Shown here in pieces: positions 53,128 to 62,401 of a DNA stretch of 64,000 nt. Location: NCBI RefSeq assembly GCF_000970285.1, contig NZ_CP009516.1, positions 310,001-374,000 on the forward strand. Direction: 5' to 3'. Source of the DNA: Methanosarcina horonobensis HB-1 = JCM 15518. Lineage in GTDB: Archaea; Halobacteriota; Methanosarcinia; Methanosarcinales; Methanosarcinaceae. How positions within the stretch are numbered: the stretch's first letter is position 1; every line of letters starts with the position of its first letter. The position numbers and the translations under genes were made by a program. The notes beneath the pieces were generated by a model that was not told where the DNA came from, searched no databases, and saw nothing but the letters and a program-made list of their open reading frames with translations.

Positions 53128-54237
53128 AAAAAATCTCCTTTTTTTGTTAAAGGATCCAGACAGTCAGTCTTCCGCCTGTTCTCCGGATCACTATCTACTT
53201 TTATTTAGATCTTTAACGGGTTCCACAGCCCGTCAATTCTCTAAATTCACTATTAATACTCCTGGTCCACAACATGACCATTTCTTCTGAAAAGCAGTAC
53301 TCCCTCTGAAAATCAGCAGTTCTCAGCCGCGGTACAAACTGTAATTTCTCCTGAATTCAGTATGGTTATTCTTTCTTTTCAGGCCTAGATGGTCACTACT
53401 GACAGATTGATCCTATGATATATAGCTTAACCGACAATGTTTTTTGATCCAACGGCAATTTTTTTCCCCTTAGTAAAATATAGTTTTCCTCATATTTTGT
53501 ATGAGTCGGATTTTTATCTGGATTCTTATTTCTGGGTACCGGGAAATTTGTTATTTCTTAACCTTTTATGCTCTTATCCATTTTTCAATCTTGAGGTTTT
53601 TACTTGTGTGAATGGAAAATCTCCTTATCTGGAAAAGCAGGGATCATTGAATATTGAAGAGGTATGTAAAAATCAGGGGTATTGAAAATTTGAGGGTAAT
53701 GATCGAGAAATACAGATTTAAAAGCTCGAAGTTTCGAGCAGCCTGTTGACCCCTTTTTTGAGCCTAGGAATTTATATTCTTTGGTGTAAAAAATATTTTT
53801 ATTCCTCATTAGTCTCAAAACAGTAAAATATCTCTGACATTTGTTTTATAACTTTTGATTCTTTACTTATTATGTTAATTTAAATATAATATCTGCAATT
53901 TACACTATACCTAAAAATTAATATTTAATATGACTCATGTAATATAATTTATATGATTTTTGGTCTGAATAAATTCTCCACTTTTCGATAGTCTCGTTAA
54001 AGATATATCGATCAGTGTTCTTTAATGCAGAGGTGCTGCAACAAGAGCTAAAATTTCAAAATGCTTTATTACAGGTAAATTTGATGCATCCTGGTAAAAT
54101 TACTGGGTTATCCAGTATTTCTCTTTACTAAATGTGGAAGCTGTCTTTCCCGGAGGATAAGGCGGGTTTATGGGTATAACTCCGGAAAATGGTAGTCCGG
54201 CTTAACGTAATAGACGCATGGTTGGAAGCTGATAAAA
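53128..54237. other. Long divergent region between mtsF and msrC
   Basis: 1.1 kb, very AT-rich from 53780 to 53990 (for example TTTAAATATAATATC). It must carry two divergent promoters and probably a long mtsF leader. No gene or repeat is recognised. Confidence 0.5.
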
Positions 54238-55011
54238 ATGAGTTCCCTTGTAGACTTGATTTTCTTCTCTGAAAAAAGAAAGAATCTGCTTATTCAGTTA
54301 GCTAACGGGCCGATGTATATTGATGAGATCAAGGAAACCCTTAATGTGAAGGCATGTGCGGTAATGCCGCAGATAAAAAAACTGAAAGATATGGACATCA
54401 TAGTGCAGAAAGGGAATACCTATGAACTCTCGGACATCGGAGAAGTGATAGTTGAAAAAATGCTCCCCCTTACCTCTCTCCTTGATGTTTTTGACGGAAA
54501 CAAGGATTACTGGTCAAAACACGACAGGTCTCCAATCCCAAGACACCTGATAAAGAAGATTGATATGCTGGGGAAATGCACTCTTGAAGAGCCTGACCTT
54601 GACCATCTCTTTGAATTTCCAAAACATTTAAGGGATAAGCTGGATAAGTCAAAAAAGGTTACATCCTTTTACTCTTATTTCTGCCCCGATTGCCCTTCAA
54701 TCCAGGCAAGCTGTGCAAAGAATGGAGCTGAAGTACGTCTTATCCTTGATGAAAAAGTCTATAACAGGATGAAAAACGATTTTGAAGAGGAATATAATAC
54801 CTGTGTCAAAAACAGGGTTTCTCTTTATATTTACTCCGGTAAAGTGAGGCCTTCTTCCTTCATGGTTTCGGATAATTTCATGCTGTTGAAACTTTTCGGA
54901 AAAGAGGGGGAGTTCGACCACAGAAAGATCATGAGTTTTACCCCGAGTGCTCTGGAATGGGGTAATGAGCTTGCGCAGTATTATATAGACCGCTCGGAGA
55001 AAATAAATTAA
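54238..55011 (+). CDS. msrC: Msr-type methyltransferase regulator
   Basis: 257 residues. Winged helix at residues about 3-75 (LIFFSEKRKNLLIQLANGPM, KACAVMPQIKKLKDMDIIVQ) and FilR1-middle domain (SPIPRHLIKKIDMLGKCTLE, ALEWGNELAQYYIDRSEKI at the end). Paralogous to msrD and msrE, sharing the SEKRKNLL and RHLxxKI blocks. It stands alone on the plus strand, divergent from mtsF and convergent with a G3E GTPase gene, which fits a dedicated mtsF regulator, as reported for M. acetivorans MsrC. GGAAG lies about 10 bases before the ATG. Confidence 0.87.
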   Translation: MSSLVDLIFFSEKRKNLLIQLANGPMYIDEIKETLNVKACAVMPQIKKLKDMDIIVQKGNTYELSDIGEVIVEKMLPLTSLLDVFDGNKDYWSKHDRSPIPRHLIKKIDMLGKCTLEEPDLDHLFEFPKHLRDKLDKSKKVTSFYSYFCPDCPSIQASCAKNGAEVRLILDEKVYNRMKNDFEEEYNTCVKNRVSLYIYSGKVRPSSFMVSDNFMLLKLFGKEGEFDHRKIMSFTPSALEWGNELAQYYIDRSEKIN

Positions 55012-55171
55012 AACTTATTGCCCGCTGTAAGTCTTAAGGGCTGTTTCCCAGGAATTCTCTCTGGGAATCATTTTACGGCACCCGGTCCTAACTCCAGGGA
55101 AAAGTTTTAGAGCAGGGCGGGACGAGAAAAAACTTCAATCTTACTCTCCCTTTCCTTTACTCTTTCTATTT

Positions 55172-56320
55172 TTACTCTTTTCTGCCTATATTCACGATTC
55201 TCTGCACATTTCCGTGATTTTTATGTTCGTGATTATGTTCGTGATTATGTTCATGTACGGCTTTGTGCACCTTGATTCTCCTTTTTTCAAAGGTGTCCTT
55301 CACAGAGCTGTTTACAGCATCTTTCAGGGATTCTTTGTCAACATTCGAGACTGCAGAGAGAATCTTGAATGTCGGAACAGCTCCTTCTTTTGACCTGATG
55401 ATATCTTCCTGAGGCTCTTCATAATAGATTGTAATACTCTGTTTTACGGTTTCAAGTCCGTTGTCAAGGAAGAGTTTTATGTGTCCTACAAACTCGGGAT
55501 TTAATTTCAGAACCTTTATCTTTATTGCATTCATCAATTCGGTTGTGAGCTCTCTGGCTGCTTCCGTGCTCAGGTTTTCTCCGCCTTTAATTGCAAATTC
55601 TGCAGAGTAACTGCCAACTCCTGAGGCTTTAATGGAATCTTCAGTCTCCTGAGGCTCGGAAAGTCTGGACGCTTCTCCTGTAGCAACGGTTGCCTGGACT
55701 TTTTCCGAAACTTCTTTGATATCGGGGAGAACTTCATGCATGAAATTTTCAAATCTTTCGCCTGTATCCTTTCCTGAAAGCAAAACCACTTTTGCTTTAG
55801 GATTCAACTGCTGAACCGAAGCTTCGAGGATAGGTATTCTGATAGGTTCGATCAGATCGACCTTATTTATTCCCAGAATCTCGGCATCAATAATCTGCCT
55901 CATGGCAAATTCTTTTACCTCTTTCATCAGGTGTTTGAAACGGCTGCCGTCAATAAGGGTTACAAGGGGAGCAATTTTCACTTCTTCGCCGAGGTTCATA
56001 AGCTCTACTTCGTTTTTGATAATCTGCGGGAAAGCAATTCCTGTGGGCTCGATCATTATGATATCGGGCTTGTATTCTTTTACAAGGAGATTCATTGTTG
56101 TCCTCAGCCCTACTTTCAGGGAGCAGCAGATACATCCGCTTGTAATTTCCTTGGTATCGAACCCGAACCTTTTTATTACATCCCCGTCAATCCCTATCTC
56201 TCCGATCTCGTTTACGATAATCGCAACTTTTTTCCCTTTCTCTGCAAGGAATTTACCCATATTGATAATGGTGGTTGTCTTTCCGCTTCCCAGGAAACCT
56301 CCAACAACAATGACTTCCAC
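55172..56320 (-). CDS. G3E GTPase, CobW family, with short His tail
   Basis: 382 residues. Walker A VVGGFLGSGKTTTIINMGKF (residues 5-24), CobW motif SGCICCSLKVG, MIEPTGIAFPQIIK, NKVD near 158. The C-terminus carries HEHNHEHNHEHKNH (residues about 358-371), made by a 12-bp tandem repeat, likely a metal-binding tail. It is about two-thirds identical by eye to the protein at 56833. Metal insertion into a methyltransferase (zinc) or corrinoid (cobalt) enzyme is the plausible role given the location next to mtsF and mtaA. It converges with msrC and has a 512-bp upstream gap. Confidence 0.9.
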   Translation of the reverse strand: MEVIVVGGFLGSGKTTTIINMGKFLAEKGKKVAIIVNEIGEIGIDGDVIKRFGFDTKEITSGCICCSLKVGLRTTMNLLVKEYKPDIIMIEPTGIAFPQIIKNEVELMNLGEEVKIAPLVTLIDGSRFKHLMKEVKEFAMRQIIDAEILGINKVDLIEPIRIPILEASVQQLNPKAKVVLLSGKDTGERFENFMHEVLPDIKEVSEKVQATVATGEASRLSEPQETEDSIKASGVGSYSAEFAIKGGENLSTEAARELTTELMNAIKIKVLKLNPEFVGHIKLFLDNGLETVKQSITIYYEEPQEDIIRSKEGAVPTFKILSAVSNVDKESLKDAVNSSVKDTFEKRRIKVHKAVHEHNHEHNHEHKNHGNVQRIVNIGRKE

Positions 56321-56832
56321 TTTTTTTCCTCCGTTTTCTGCAGCTTTCTGTTTATTGTCCCTTTATTTTTTCTATTTTTCATAAAAAGTAGTAAAGTCCT
56401 GTCTTTAATACAGGGTGTATAAGTGTCAACTTTTCTATTTCAAAGTATATTTCTCTATCTCTATATCGCTCTCTATAAAAGTACTTGCAGATAAAAAAAG
56501 GTGATCTTCATGTTAAGACGGCATAGATCAAATTGAATCCTGCAAGCGATCAAAAATATTGTTAAAAAGAACCTTCAGTTGCAAGCATATAGGTGCAGGT
56601 ATTCGGTGTGACTGTATTAGTGTATAAAAGCATAAAAAATACATAAAAGCACAAAACATCCAAGCATATTATAAATTCACTCATTAGTCTTAGATATATG
56701 GTGGTTCCACATCAAGGGTCTGGAGGAAGCCTGAATATGGAAACCACCTGTGTTTTTGGAAGTTAAAATATTAAAATACATCAGGTTTCACATACTTGAT
56801 GAGCAAAGAAGTATCCTTCAAGCCAATCTTTT
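56321..56832. other. Intergenic stretch between the two G3E GTPase genes
   Basis: About 510 bp. Near 56427-56465 it holds a promoter-like stretch shared with the other G3E GTPase. The sequence 56580-56700 has repeated short ATAAAAGCA-type words (AAAAGCATAAAAAATACATAAAAGCACA). No gene is seen. Confidence 0.45.
56427..56465 (-). promoter_or_regulatory. Promoter-like element of the 382-residue G3E GTPase
   Basis: Leftward sequence GAAATATACTTTGAAATAG resembles the stretch AAAATATACTATGAAGATAG ahead of the 455-residue paralogue (58268-58309). Both lie 100-145 bp upstream of their ATG and include a TATA-like AAATATACT. Confidence 0.4.
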
Positions 56833-58200
56833 TTATTTTACTTTATGCAGCTTCTGATGCTCATATTTTTCGTGCGCATGCTGCTCACAATGGTCAAATA
56901 CGTGGTAGCCATGGTCATGATCCTCATCGTGTTCATGTTCTGCATGGCTGTGTCCCTTTCTGTGGTCATGTTTATGGTGGTGATGGTCATGCTCGTGGTG
57001 GTCATCTTCATCATGATCATGATGATGACCATGCTCGTGATCATGATCATGACTGTGTTTGACCTGATGAATCTCTATTCCCATTCTTTCTAATGTTTCC
57101 TGCACTGAACTGTTAACTGCATTTTTAAGTACTTCTTTTTCAACTTTTGAAACTGCTGAAAGAACTTTAAATGTCGGGGTAGCTCCGTCGTTTGATTTGA
57201 AAATGTCTTCTTGTGGCTCTTCGTAATATATTGTAATGCTCTGTTTCACTGTTTCTGATCCGTTATCGAGGAAGAGTTTGATATGCCCTAAGAATTCTGG
57301 ATTAAGTTTAAGAGCCTTTTCTTTTATCTTATTCATTATTTCAGTTGTAATGGCTCTTGCAGTTTCCTTACTTAGAGCACAGCCGTCTTTTAAGGAATAT
57401 TCTACGGAATAACTGCCAACGGTATGCTTGAAAGAATCGCCATGATTATATGGGATTTCTGAGGAATTATCTTCAGAACTGTCAGTTCCAGAGGCACCGA
57501 TTGAGTTTTCAAACTCCTGCCGTGCAGATTCAGGCTCTTTCTCGACCTCCTTTGTTTTCTTAGGAATGTCCTTTACTCCCGGAAGAACTAACTGCATGAA
57601 GCTTTCAAACCTTTCTCCGGTGTCTTTCCCTGAAAGTAAGACAATTTTGGCTGCTGGATTAAGTTGCTGGACCGAAACTTCAAGAATAGGGATCTGAAGT
57701 GAGTCTATAAGGTCCACCTTGTTTATTCCCAGGATCTCAGCATCTATGATCTGCCTCATGGCAAAATCTTTTACCTCTTTCATCAGGTGTTTGAAGCGGC
57801 TTCCATCTATCAGAGTTACCAGAGGGGCAACTTTAACTTCCTCCCCAAGGTTCATTAGCTTGAATTCGTTTTTAATGGAATTCGGAAACGCAATCCCTGT
57901 GGGTTCGATCATCAGGATATCAGGCTTATACTCCCTCATGAGAGTATCGACTGTTGCCCTCAACCCCATTTTCAGGGTACAGCATATGCATCCGCTTGTG
58001 ATTTCTTTGGTATCGAACCCGAATTTCTTTATTATATCTCCATCAATCCCTATTTCTCCTATCTCATTAACAATGATAGCGACTTTTTTTCCTTTTTCTG
58101 CCAGGTATTTTCCCATATTGATAACTGTCGTGGTCTTCCCGCTTCCCAGGAAACCACCAATAACAATCACGTCCATTTTTTTGTCCTCGTTTTCTTCCAT
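56833..58200 (-). CDS. G3E GTPase, CobW family, with long His/Asp-rich tail
   Basis: 455 residues. Walker A VIGGFLGSGKTTTVINMGKY (residues 12-31), CobW motif SGCICCTLKMG, MIEPTGIAFPNSIK, NKVD near 165, and the C-terminal CobW domain (GHIKLFLDNGSETVKQSITI). The last 75 residues are dominated by His, Asp and Glu (HSHDHDHEHGHHHDHDEDDH and more), a strong zinc, nickel or cobalt storage tail much longer than that of the 382-residue paralogue. An additional insertion (residues about 225-270, KEVEKEPESARQEFENS) is absent from that paralogue. It lies between the paralogue and the RamA-like gene, on the same strand. Confidence 0.9.
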   Translation of the reverse strand: MEENEDKKMDVIVIGGFLGSGKTTTVINMGKYLAEKGKKVAIIVNEIGEIGIDGDIIKKFGFDTKEITSGCICCTLKMGLRATVDTLMREYKPDILMIEPTGIAFPNSIKNEFKLMNLGEEVKVAPLVTLIDGSRFKHLMKEVKDFAMRQIIDAEILGINKVDLIDSLQIPILEVSVQQLNPAAKIVLLSGKDTGERFESFMQLVLPGVKDIPKKTKEVEKEPESARQEFENSIGASGTDSSEDNSSEIPYNHGDSFKHTVGSYSVEYSLKDGCALSKETARAITTEIMNKIKEKALKLNPEFLGHIKLFLDNGSETVKQSITIYYEEPQEDIFKSNDGATPTFKVLSAVSKVEKEVLKNAVNSSVQETLERMGIEIHQVKHSHDHDHEHGHHHDHDEDDHHEHDHHHHKHDHRKGHSHAEHEHDEDHDHGYHVFDHCEQHAHEKYEHQKLHKVK

Positions 58201-58267
58201 TTTTCTTTTTTATGTCTTTGTTCACGCAGGCCTAAATCTCCAGAGCTTTTTAGCCGGAAAATTTAAA

Positions 58268-58309
58268 CTTTAACCTTTCTATCTTCATAGTATATTTTTG
58301 TATCTATAA
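58268..58309 (-). promoter_or_regulatory. Promoter-like element of the 455-residue G3E GTPase
   Basis: Leftward AAAATATACTATGAAGATAG, similar to the element at 56427-56465 ahead of the paralogous gene, about 70-110 bp before ATG 58200. Confidence 0.4.
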
Positions 58310-58310
58310 T

Positions 58311-58592
58311 TTGGTATATATAAAATATTTTTTAATGCCTTATATATCTCTTTTTTAATTTTATACTTTAATTTTTGGTATATATCTAAAATTTTGCTCG
58401 TTAATTCAGATCTTTTATATTCTTTTGCCCTTCAATCTTACTCCGCTACTCCGCTGATTAAACTCTTTTTTCCTTTATGCATATTGATTTTTGTCTTTTG
58501 TATCTTTTTTCTTTCATTTAATGATCTCAATTTCCTGTTTCTTGATTTCATTTGTTCTCCTATTTTTGGTATCAATAAAACTTTTTTTGGTA
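58311..58592 (-). repeat. Four ATACCAAA boxes
   Basis: On the plus strand TTTGGTAT occurs at 58311-58318, 58376-58383, 58565-58572 and 58586-58593. Three of the four continue as TATA. They lie upstream of the His-rich G3E GTPase and could bind a regulator, or be chance in AT-rich sequence. Confidence 0.35.
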
Positions 58593-58929
58593 TATGTCCA
58601 ACTCCTGCCCGCATAGGATGCATAGTGTATGCTAAAATCAGTACCTCGAATCGAATTCTGCTAACTGCAAGAAAACTTCAGTGAAAGAAAAATCACCGTC
58701 TAAAAAATACCCATGTCTTGGCACTGTCTCTAAAAAGAAAGCAAAAGAAGCAAAATAAAAAAATAATCACAGTGTAGATATGAATTATGCAATTTCCTCA
58801 TGAAGGCAGGGGTATTTTCCACAGGCTTCTGAGTTATATCTGGAGTGTGGTATAAAAGCAGAGAGTCCGCAAACTTCAGTCTACGGGCTGTCTGCCTCCT
58901 AAAATATAAAAATTTCTCTACTTCTTCAG

Positions 58930-60549
58930 TCAGACTCCTGCAACGGTCAGGTTTTCCCATTTAAACCTGTCATCAGGGCAGGCATGCAGACAGCGCTGGC
59001 AATTTGCTCCGTCACAGAGGTCGGTCCTTATTTTTACAAGCCCTTTGTCATCCATCCTGAGAGCTCCGGTAGGACATACTTTTACACACTTCTTGCAACC
59101 CTGGCAGTTCTCGATAATCATGGTAAGGTAGGTCCCGACTTTTTCAAGTACTTCAAGCCCTTCTTCTCCCAGTACCGGAATGTCCCTTTCGACCTGGCGG
59201 TCTATTTTCAGGATAGTTGAAGGCTCGCTTATCATGGGCAGTTTTTTCTTTTTCAGGAACTTCTGGAGCATCTTGAATGCCATGCCCTCGTTCCAGTAGG
59301 CAAGTTCAAGCAGATATGCTTCCTTAAAGGCTTCCGAGGTTGCAAACATCACATGCGTACCCACAATCTCTTTTGCAATTGCCTGCAGTTCCCAGAGCCT
59401 GTCTTCGGAAAGCAGGATTTCCCGGGCAACTGTAAGGGAAGTGTTCCCTATCTGTGAGACATAACTTGCATTGTAAGGGATCATTCCTACCTGATGGGCT
59501 TTTGCGGCGTCCATGTAGGTGCCGGCAGCTCCTGACATGTGGGCTATTTTGAGGTCTTCCATCTCGATGCCTGCAGCTGCACAGAGGGTAATGTGGCCTG
59601 CTCGGAGTGCGCCTATTGCTCTTCCGGCTGCGATAAGGTCTTTCTCCGTGAACTTGATGCCGTCCTGCAGGTAGATGATGCCTTCAGGAGTATGAATCTT
59701 TGGCAGGACTATCAGTTTGTTCCTCATTCCGGCTTCGATAAGGGCAATAACCCCTGTACCCGTAATGCCCTTTGCAGTGACCTCTCCTTTTTCCACGACC
59801 TCTCCTGTTTTCGGGTTTACAAGGTCTCCGATGGCTGTTTTCATGTCTTTATCAAGAACATAACAGCGGAGGTTATTCCCTTCAAACTCGACATCACAGA
59901 TAGTATGAGGGGAAGCAATGGATCCGTACTCGATCTCCTGACCTTCGAGAGCAGGCCCGGCAGCAGCCGACCCTGTGTAAATAACGCCATTTGATTTAAG
60001 GGCCATTTCGGCGTTTGTCCCATAGTCAGTGGCAATTGCAACTTCGTCGCTCTCGATCATGCCTGCTTTTACAATAAGGGCAAGTGCATCGGCTCCTACC
60101 TCATGTTTTATCGCCGGCGGTACATATAGTTTACAGTTTTTAAACTCTTCAAACCCCGTGATTTCGGACAGAGGTACAATCCGAGCATCTCTATTCTGCT
60201 CTTCAATATGATACTTCTGTTTCTTACGCTCGCCCGCGTATGCCAGGTCTTCAATTGGAATTCCCTGAAAGATAGAAAGCTGGATAGGGTTTCCACAGAT
60301 TGAGAACTTTTCCATTTCTTCGGGTTTTACTCCGAGCTCATTAAGGATATTTTTTACCGCTGTTGCCGAGAGCCCATGAGCTTTATCAAGCCCGTAATGG
60401 ATTGCAAAGTCAAGGTGGTCCATTACGTTTGCTCCTGGCAGAGGGTTCCGGAGAGTTATCACGGTTTTCTTAATCTCGCCGCTCTCAAGGTCAATTTTCT
60501 GGGCCCTGAATCCACTGGTTCCCAGGTCAATTGCAACTCCTGTTCTCAT
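58930..60549 (-). CDS. RamA-like corrinoid reductive activase
   Basis: 539 residues. N-terminal ASKHA ATPase-type segment (MRTGVAIDLGTSGFRAQKID), a central domain with ATDYGTNAEMALKSNGVIYT and GVIALIEAGM, and a C-terminal ferredoxin-like domain with two cysteine sets: CQGCKKCVKVCP and CDGANCQRCLHACP (a C-x4-C-x2-C-x3-C form). RamA uses ATP to reduce inactive Co(II) corrinoid to Co(I) on methylamine corrinoid proteins; this paralogue lies 300 bp from mtaA and is the natural candidate for MtaC or MtsF. TGGAGGAGG precedes ATG 60549. A symbol is not assigned because the target is not proven. Confidence 0.92.
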   Translation of the reverse strand: MRTGVAIDLGTSGFRAQKIDLESGEIKKTVITLRNPLPGANVMDHLDFAIHYGLDKAHGLSATAVKNILNELGVKPEEMEKFSICGNPIQLSIFQGIPIEDLAYAGERKKQKYHIEEQNRDARIVPLSEITGFEEFKNCKLYVPPAIKHEVGADALALIVKAGMIESDEVAIATDYGTNAEMALKSNGVIYTGSAAAGPALEGQEIEYGSIASPHTICDVEFEGNNLRCYVLDKDMKTAIGDLVNPKTGEVVEKGEVTAKGITGTGVIALIEAGMRNKLIVLPKIHTPEGIIYLQDGIKFTEKDLIAAGRAIGALRAGHITLCAAAGIEMEDLKIAHMSGAAGTYMDAAKAHQVGMIPYNASYVSQIGNTSLTVAREILLSEDRLWELQAIAKEIVGTHVMFATSEAFKEAYLLELAYWNEGMAFKMLQKFLKKKKLPMISEPSTILKIDRQVERDIPVLGEEGLEVLEKVGTYLTMIIENCQGCKKCVKVCPTGALRMDDKGLVKIRTDLCDGANCQRCLHACPDDRFKWENLTVAGV

Positions 60550-60847
60550 ATCTTAACCTCCTCCAAAAAAGTTTAAGACTTTCTCAGCTAATCCTTTCAA
60601 CAGTTATTATTTTTAATAAATTTAAATAAGTTTTATGATGAATAAGCCATCCCTGTGAGTTTTACCGGATTATCTGCCCGGATCGAGTCTACTGAACTGG
60701 CAGCCTGTAAGGGGCCTGGTTCTGGATATCCTCATCCCTGAAGTCCCATCCCGGCAAAGTAAAAAAAATTAATCGGGAATTATATCCAGAGCTGAAATTT
60801 CTTGCTCAGGATTTGCCCGCAAAAAAATAAAGAAATTTTGTGCCTTC
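60550..60847. other. Gap between mtaA and the RamA-like gene
   Basis: 298 bp. Includes the TTTTATGATG... AT-rich stretch near 60605-60645 that could be the promoter of the RamA-like gene. No gene is seen. Confidence 0.45.
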
Positions 60848-61867
60848 TCAGGCGTAGTACTCGTCTCTTGCTGCGACCATGGCTTTAATGTTCTCGAGAG
60901 GGGTCATGGGTGCAATTCCACAGCCTGGCGCGAGTACATCAACGCCGTCTGCAATAGCCTGCTTTGCTTCGGCTTTGATCTTGTCAATAGGTCCTGGGAG
61001 CAGGGTGAAGGGGCTGGAAACGTTTCCTACTAATCTTGCTCTGGTTCCGATGACTTCCTTTGCCTTCTTTGCGCTGCCGATCTTTTCTTCAACACTGAGA
61101 CCTTCGAAACCGCAGTCTGCCATGTAGTTGAGGATCGGGTTCACGTTTCCGCAGACGTGGAGGATGGTTACGGAGTTCACGCTGGAGGAGAACTTCTGGA
61201 GCCTGGACTGGAGATACTGCTTGAAGGAGTCAGGGCTCATGAGGTCAGGGGATGCTACAGGGTCTGCAATAGCGATAATGTCTGCACCGGCTTCTACCAT
61301 TGCATTTGCATACATAATTGCAGCTTCGGTTGCAAGGTCCAGAGTCTGTTCGAAGAGGTCAATTTTTTTGATGGACCATTTCATGAAGGATTTAACACTT
61401 ACAAGGTCGGATGCGACTGTGATAGGGCCTTCCATGCCGCCAACGATTGGCACGTCAGGACCTACTTTTTCCCTGATGATCTTGATTGCTTCAAGTACTG
61501 CCGGAATTCTGCCTTTCTGCAGGAGGTCTGCAGGGATTGCTGCGCCTTCGAGGTCCTTGGGGTAGGGGTGACCGGTAACAGAGGGCTGCCTGTTCTTGGT
61601 ACCCATGTTGATCTCACAGCCCATAGCTTCGACCAGAACGGTAAGGCAGTAGGGGACTCTTACAGCTTCAAGTCCGCTGAGCTCGTAGTTGGCAATTGCC
61701 AGCTTTGCCATAAGTTCAGGGTTGGAGTGGGATTCCGGCCAGGGGGCTCCTACTTCGTCCATGAGTTCCACAATTCCGGTCTGGGTCACGGAACAAACAG
61801 GTACTTTGTCAACGGGCTTGCCTTCAAGGGCGGCTAAAAGTCTTGTTTTAAGTGTGAATTCGCTCAT
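60848..61867 (-). CDS. mtaA: Methylcobamide:CoM methyltransferase MtaA
   Basis: 339 residues from ATG 61867; earlier in-frame ATGs exist (61876 and 61903), but 61867 gives the M. barkeri N-terminus MSEFTLKTRLLAALEGKPVD and puts the zinc ligands at His237, Cys239 (ILHVCG) and Cys316 (PGCGI), exactly the known numbering. Transfers the methyl group from MtaC to coenzyme M. Uroporphyrinogen-decarboxylase fold, cytoplasmic. It lies 298 bp upstream of the RamA-like gene on the same strand. By synteny it corresponds to mtaA1 of M. acetivorans. Confidence 0.96.
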   Translation of the reverse strand: MSEFTLKTRLLAALEGKPVDKVPVCSVTQTGIVELMDEVGAPWPESHSNPELMAKLAIANYELSGLEAVRVPYCLTVLVEAMGCEINMGTKNRQPSVTGHPYPKDLEGAAIPADLLQKGRIPAVLEAIKIIREKVGPDVPIVGGMEGPITVASDLVSVKSFMKWSIKKIDLFEQTLDLATEAAIMYANAMVEAGADIIAIADPVASPDLMSPDSFKQYLQSRLQKFSSSVNSVTILHVCGNVNPILNYMADCGFEGLSVEEKIGSAKKAKEVIGTRARLVGNVSSPFTLLPGPIDKIKAEAKQAIADGVDVLAPGCGIAPMTPLENIKAMVAARDEYYA

Positions 61868-62401
61868 ATCGGTCATACCTTTTTTACTTTTATCCTTGTA
61901 CATTTATTTTTATTACAATTTTATTGTCTACTTGACAATATTATATAGACCTTTTCAATCCAAAATGTTTCACACTCCAGACTAGAGTATCCAGAGTTCA
62001 AAACATGTCAAAAAATTGTGGTTTCTTTTGATAAATGGGAACGGATAGTTCTTTATCATTGTTTTTTTTCTCGCCTGAGCAGGAACGAGAACGATCAAAG
62101 TAAAAACAGTTCTCGAACCCTTCAATTGAGTCAGAATGCGGACATTTTTTTAGTTAGCAAATTATAAAAGCTAATTGCCGGGAATTTTTTTCTCTCTTTT
62201 CTTTGATCAATAATGCAATAATTTTTAATCTCATTATTTAATTTTTTTTCTTCATGAATAGTTTCAGCCGCATGTTTTTACCCTTCAACGAATTGTAACG
62301 TGATATTTGACTTTATCTCTTATGATCGTTTTTCGGGAGTTCGGGAGACTCGTAATGTTAAGTTTCTTATTCTTGTGCCACATTAAACTATAGGGGGTTT
62401 G
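61868..62401. other. Divergent intergenic region mtaA / P-type ATPase
   Basis: About 530 bp holding the promoters of mtaA (leftward) and the P-type ATPase gene (rightward). AT-rich near 62200-62260. No gene or structured element is recognised. Confidence 0.5.

Larger units (their letters stand above)
58201..58929. other. Upstream region of the His-rich G3E GTPase
   Basis: About 730 bp, strongly AT-rich from 58260 to 58600, with four ATACCAAA boxes (listed separately). No gene is seen. It also contains the 3' end of the RamA-like transcript. Confidence 0.5.

Noticed and set aside
53600-53818. 72-codon minus-strand frame in the mtsF/msrC gap
   Set aside because: AT-driven, no ribosome-binding site, no plausible composition.
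43757-61867. Pyrrolysine (in-frame TAG) methyltransferase genes
   Set aside because: The methyltransferases present are the methanol and methyl-sulfide types, whose frames are uninterrupted; no mtmB, mtbB or mttB sequence is seen.
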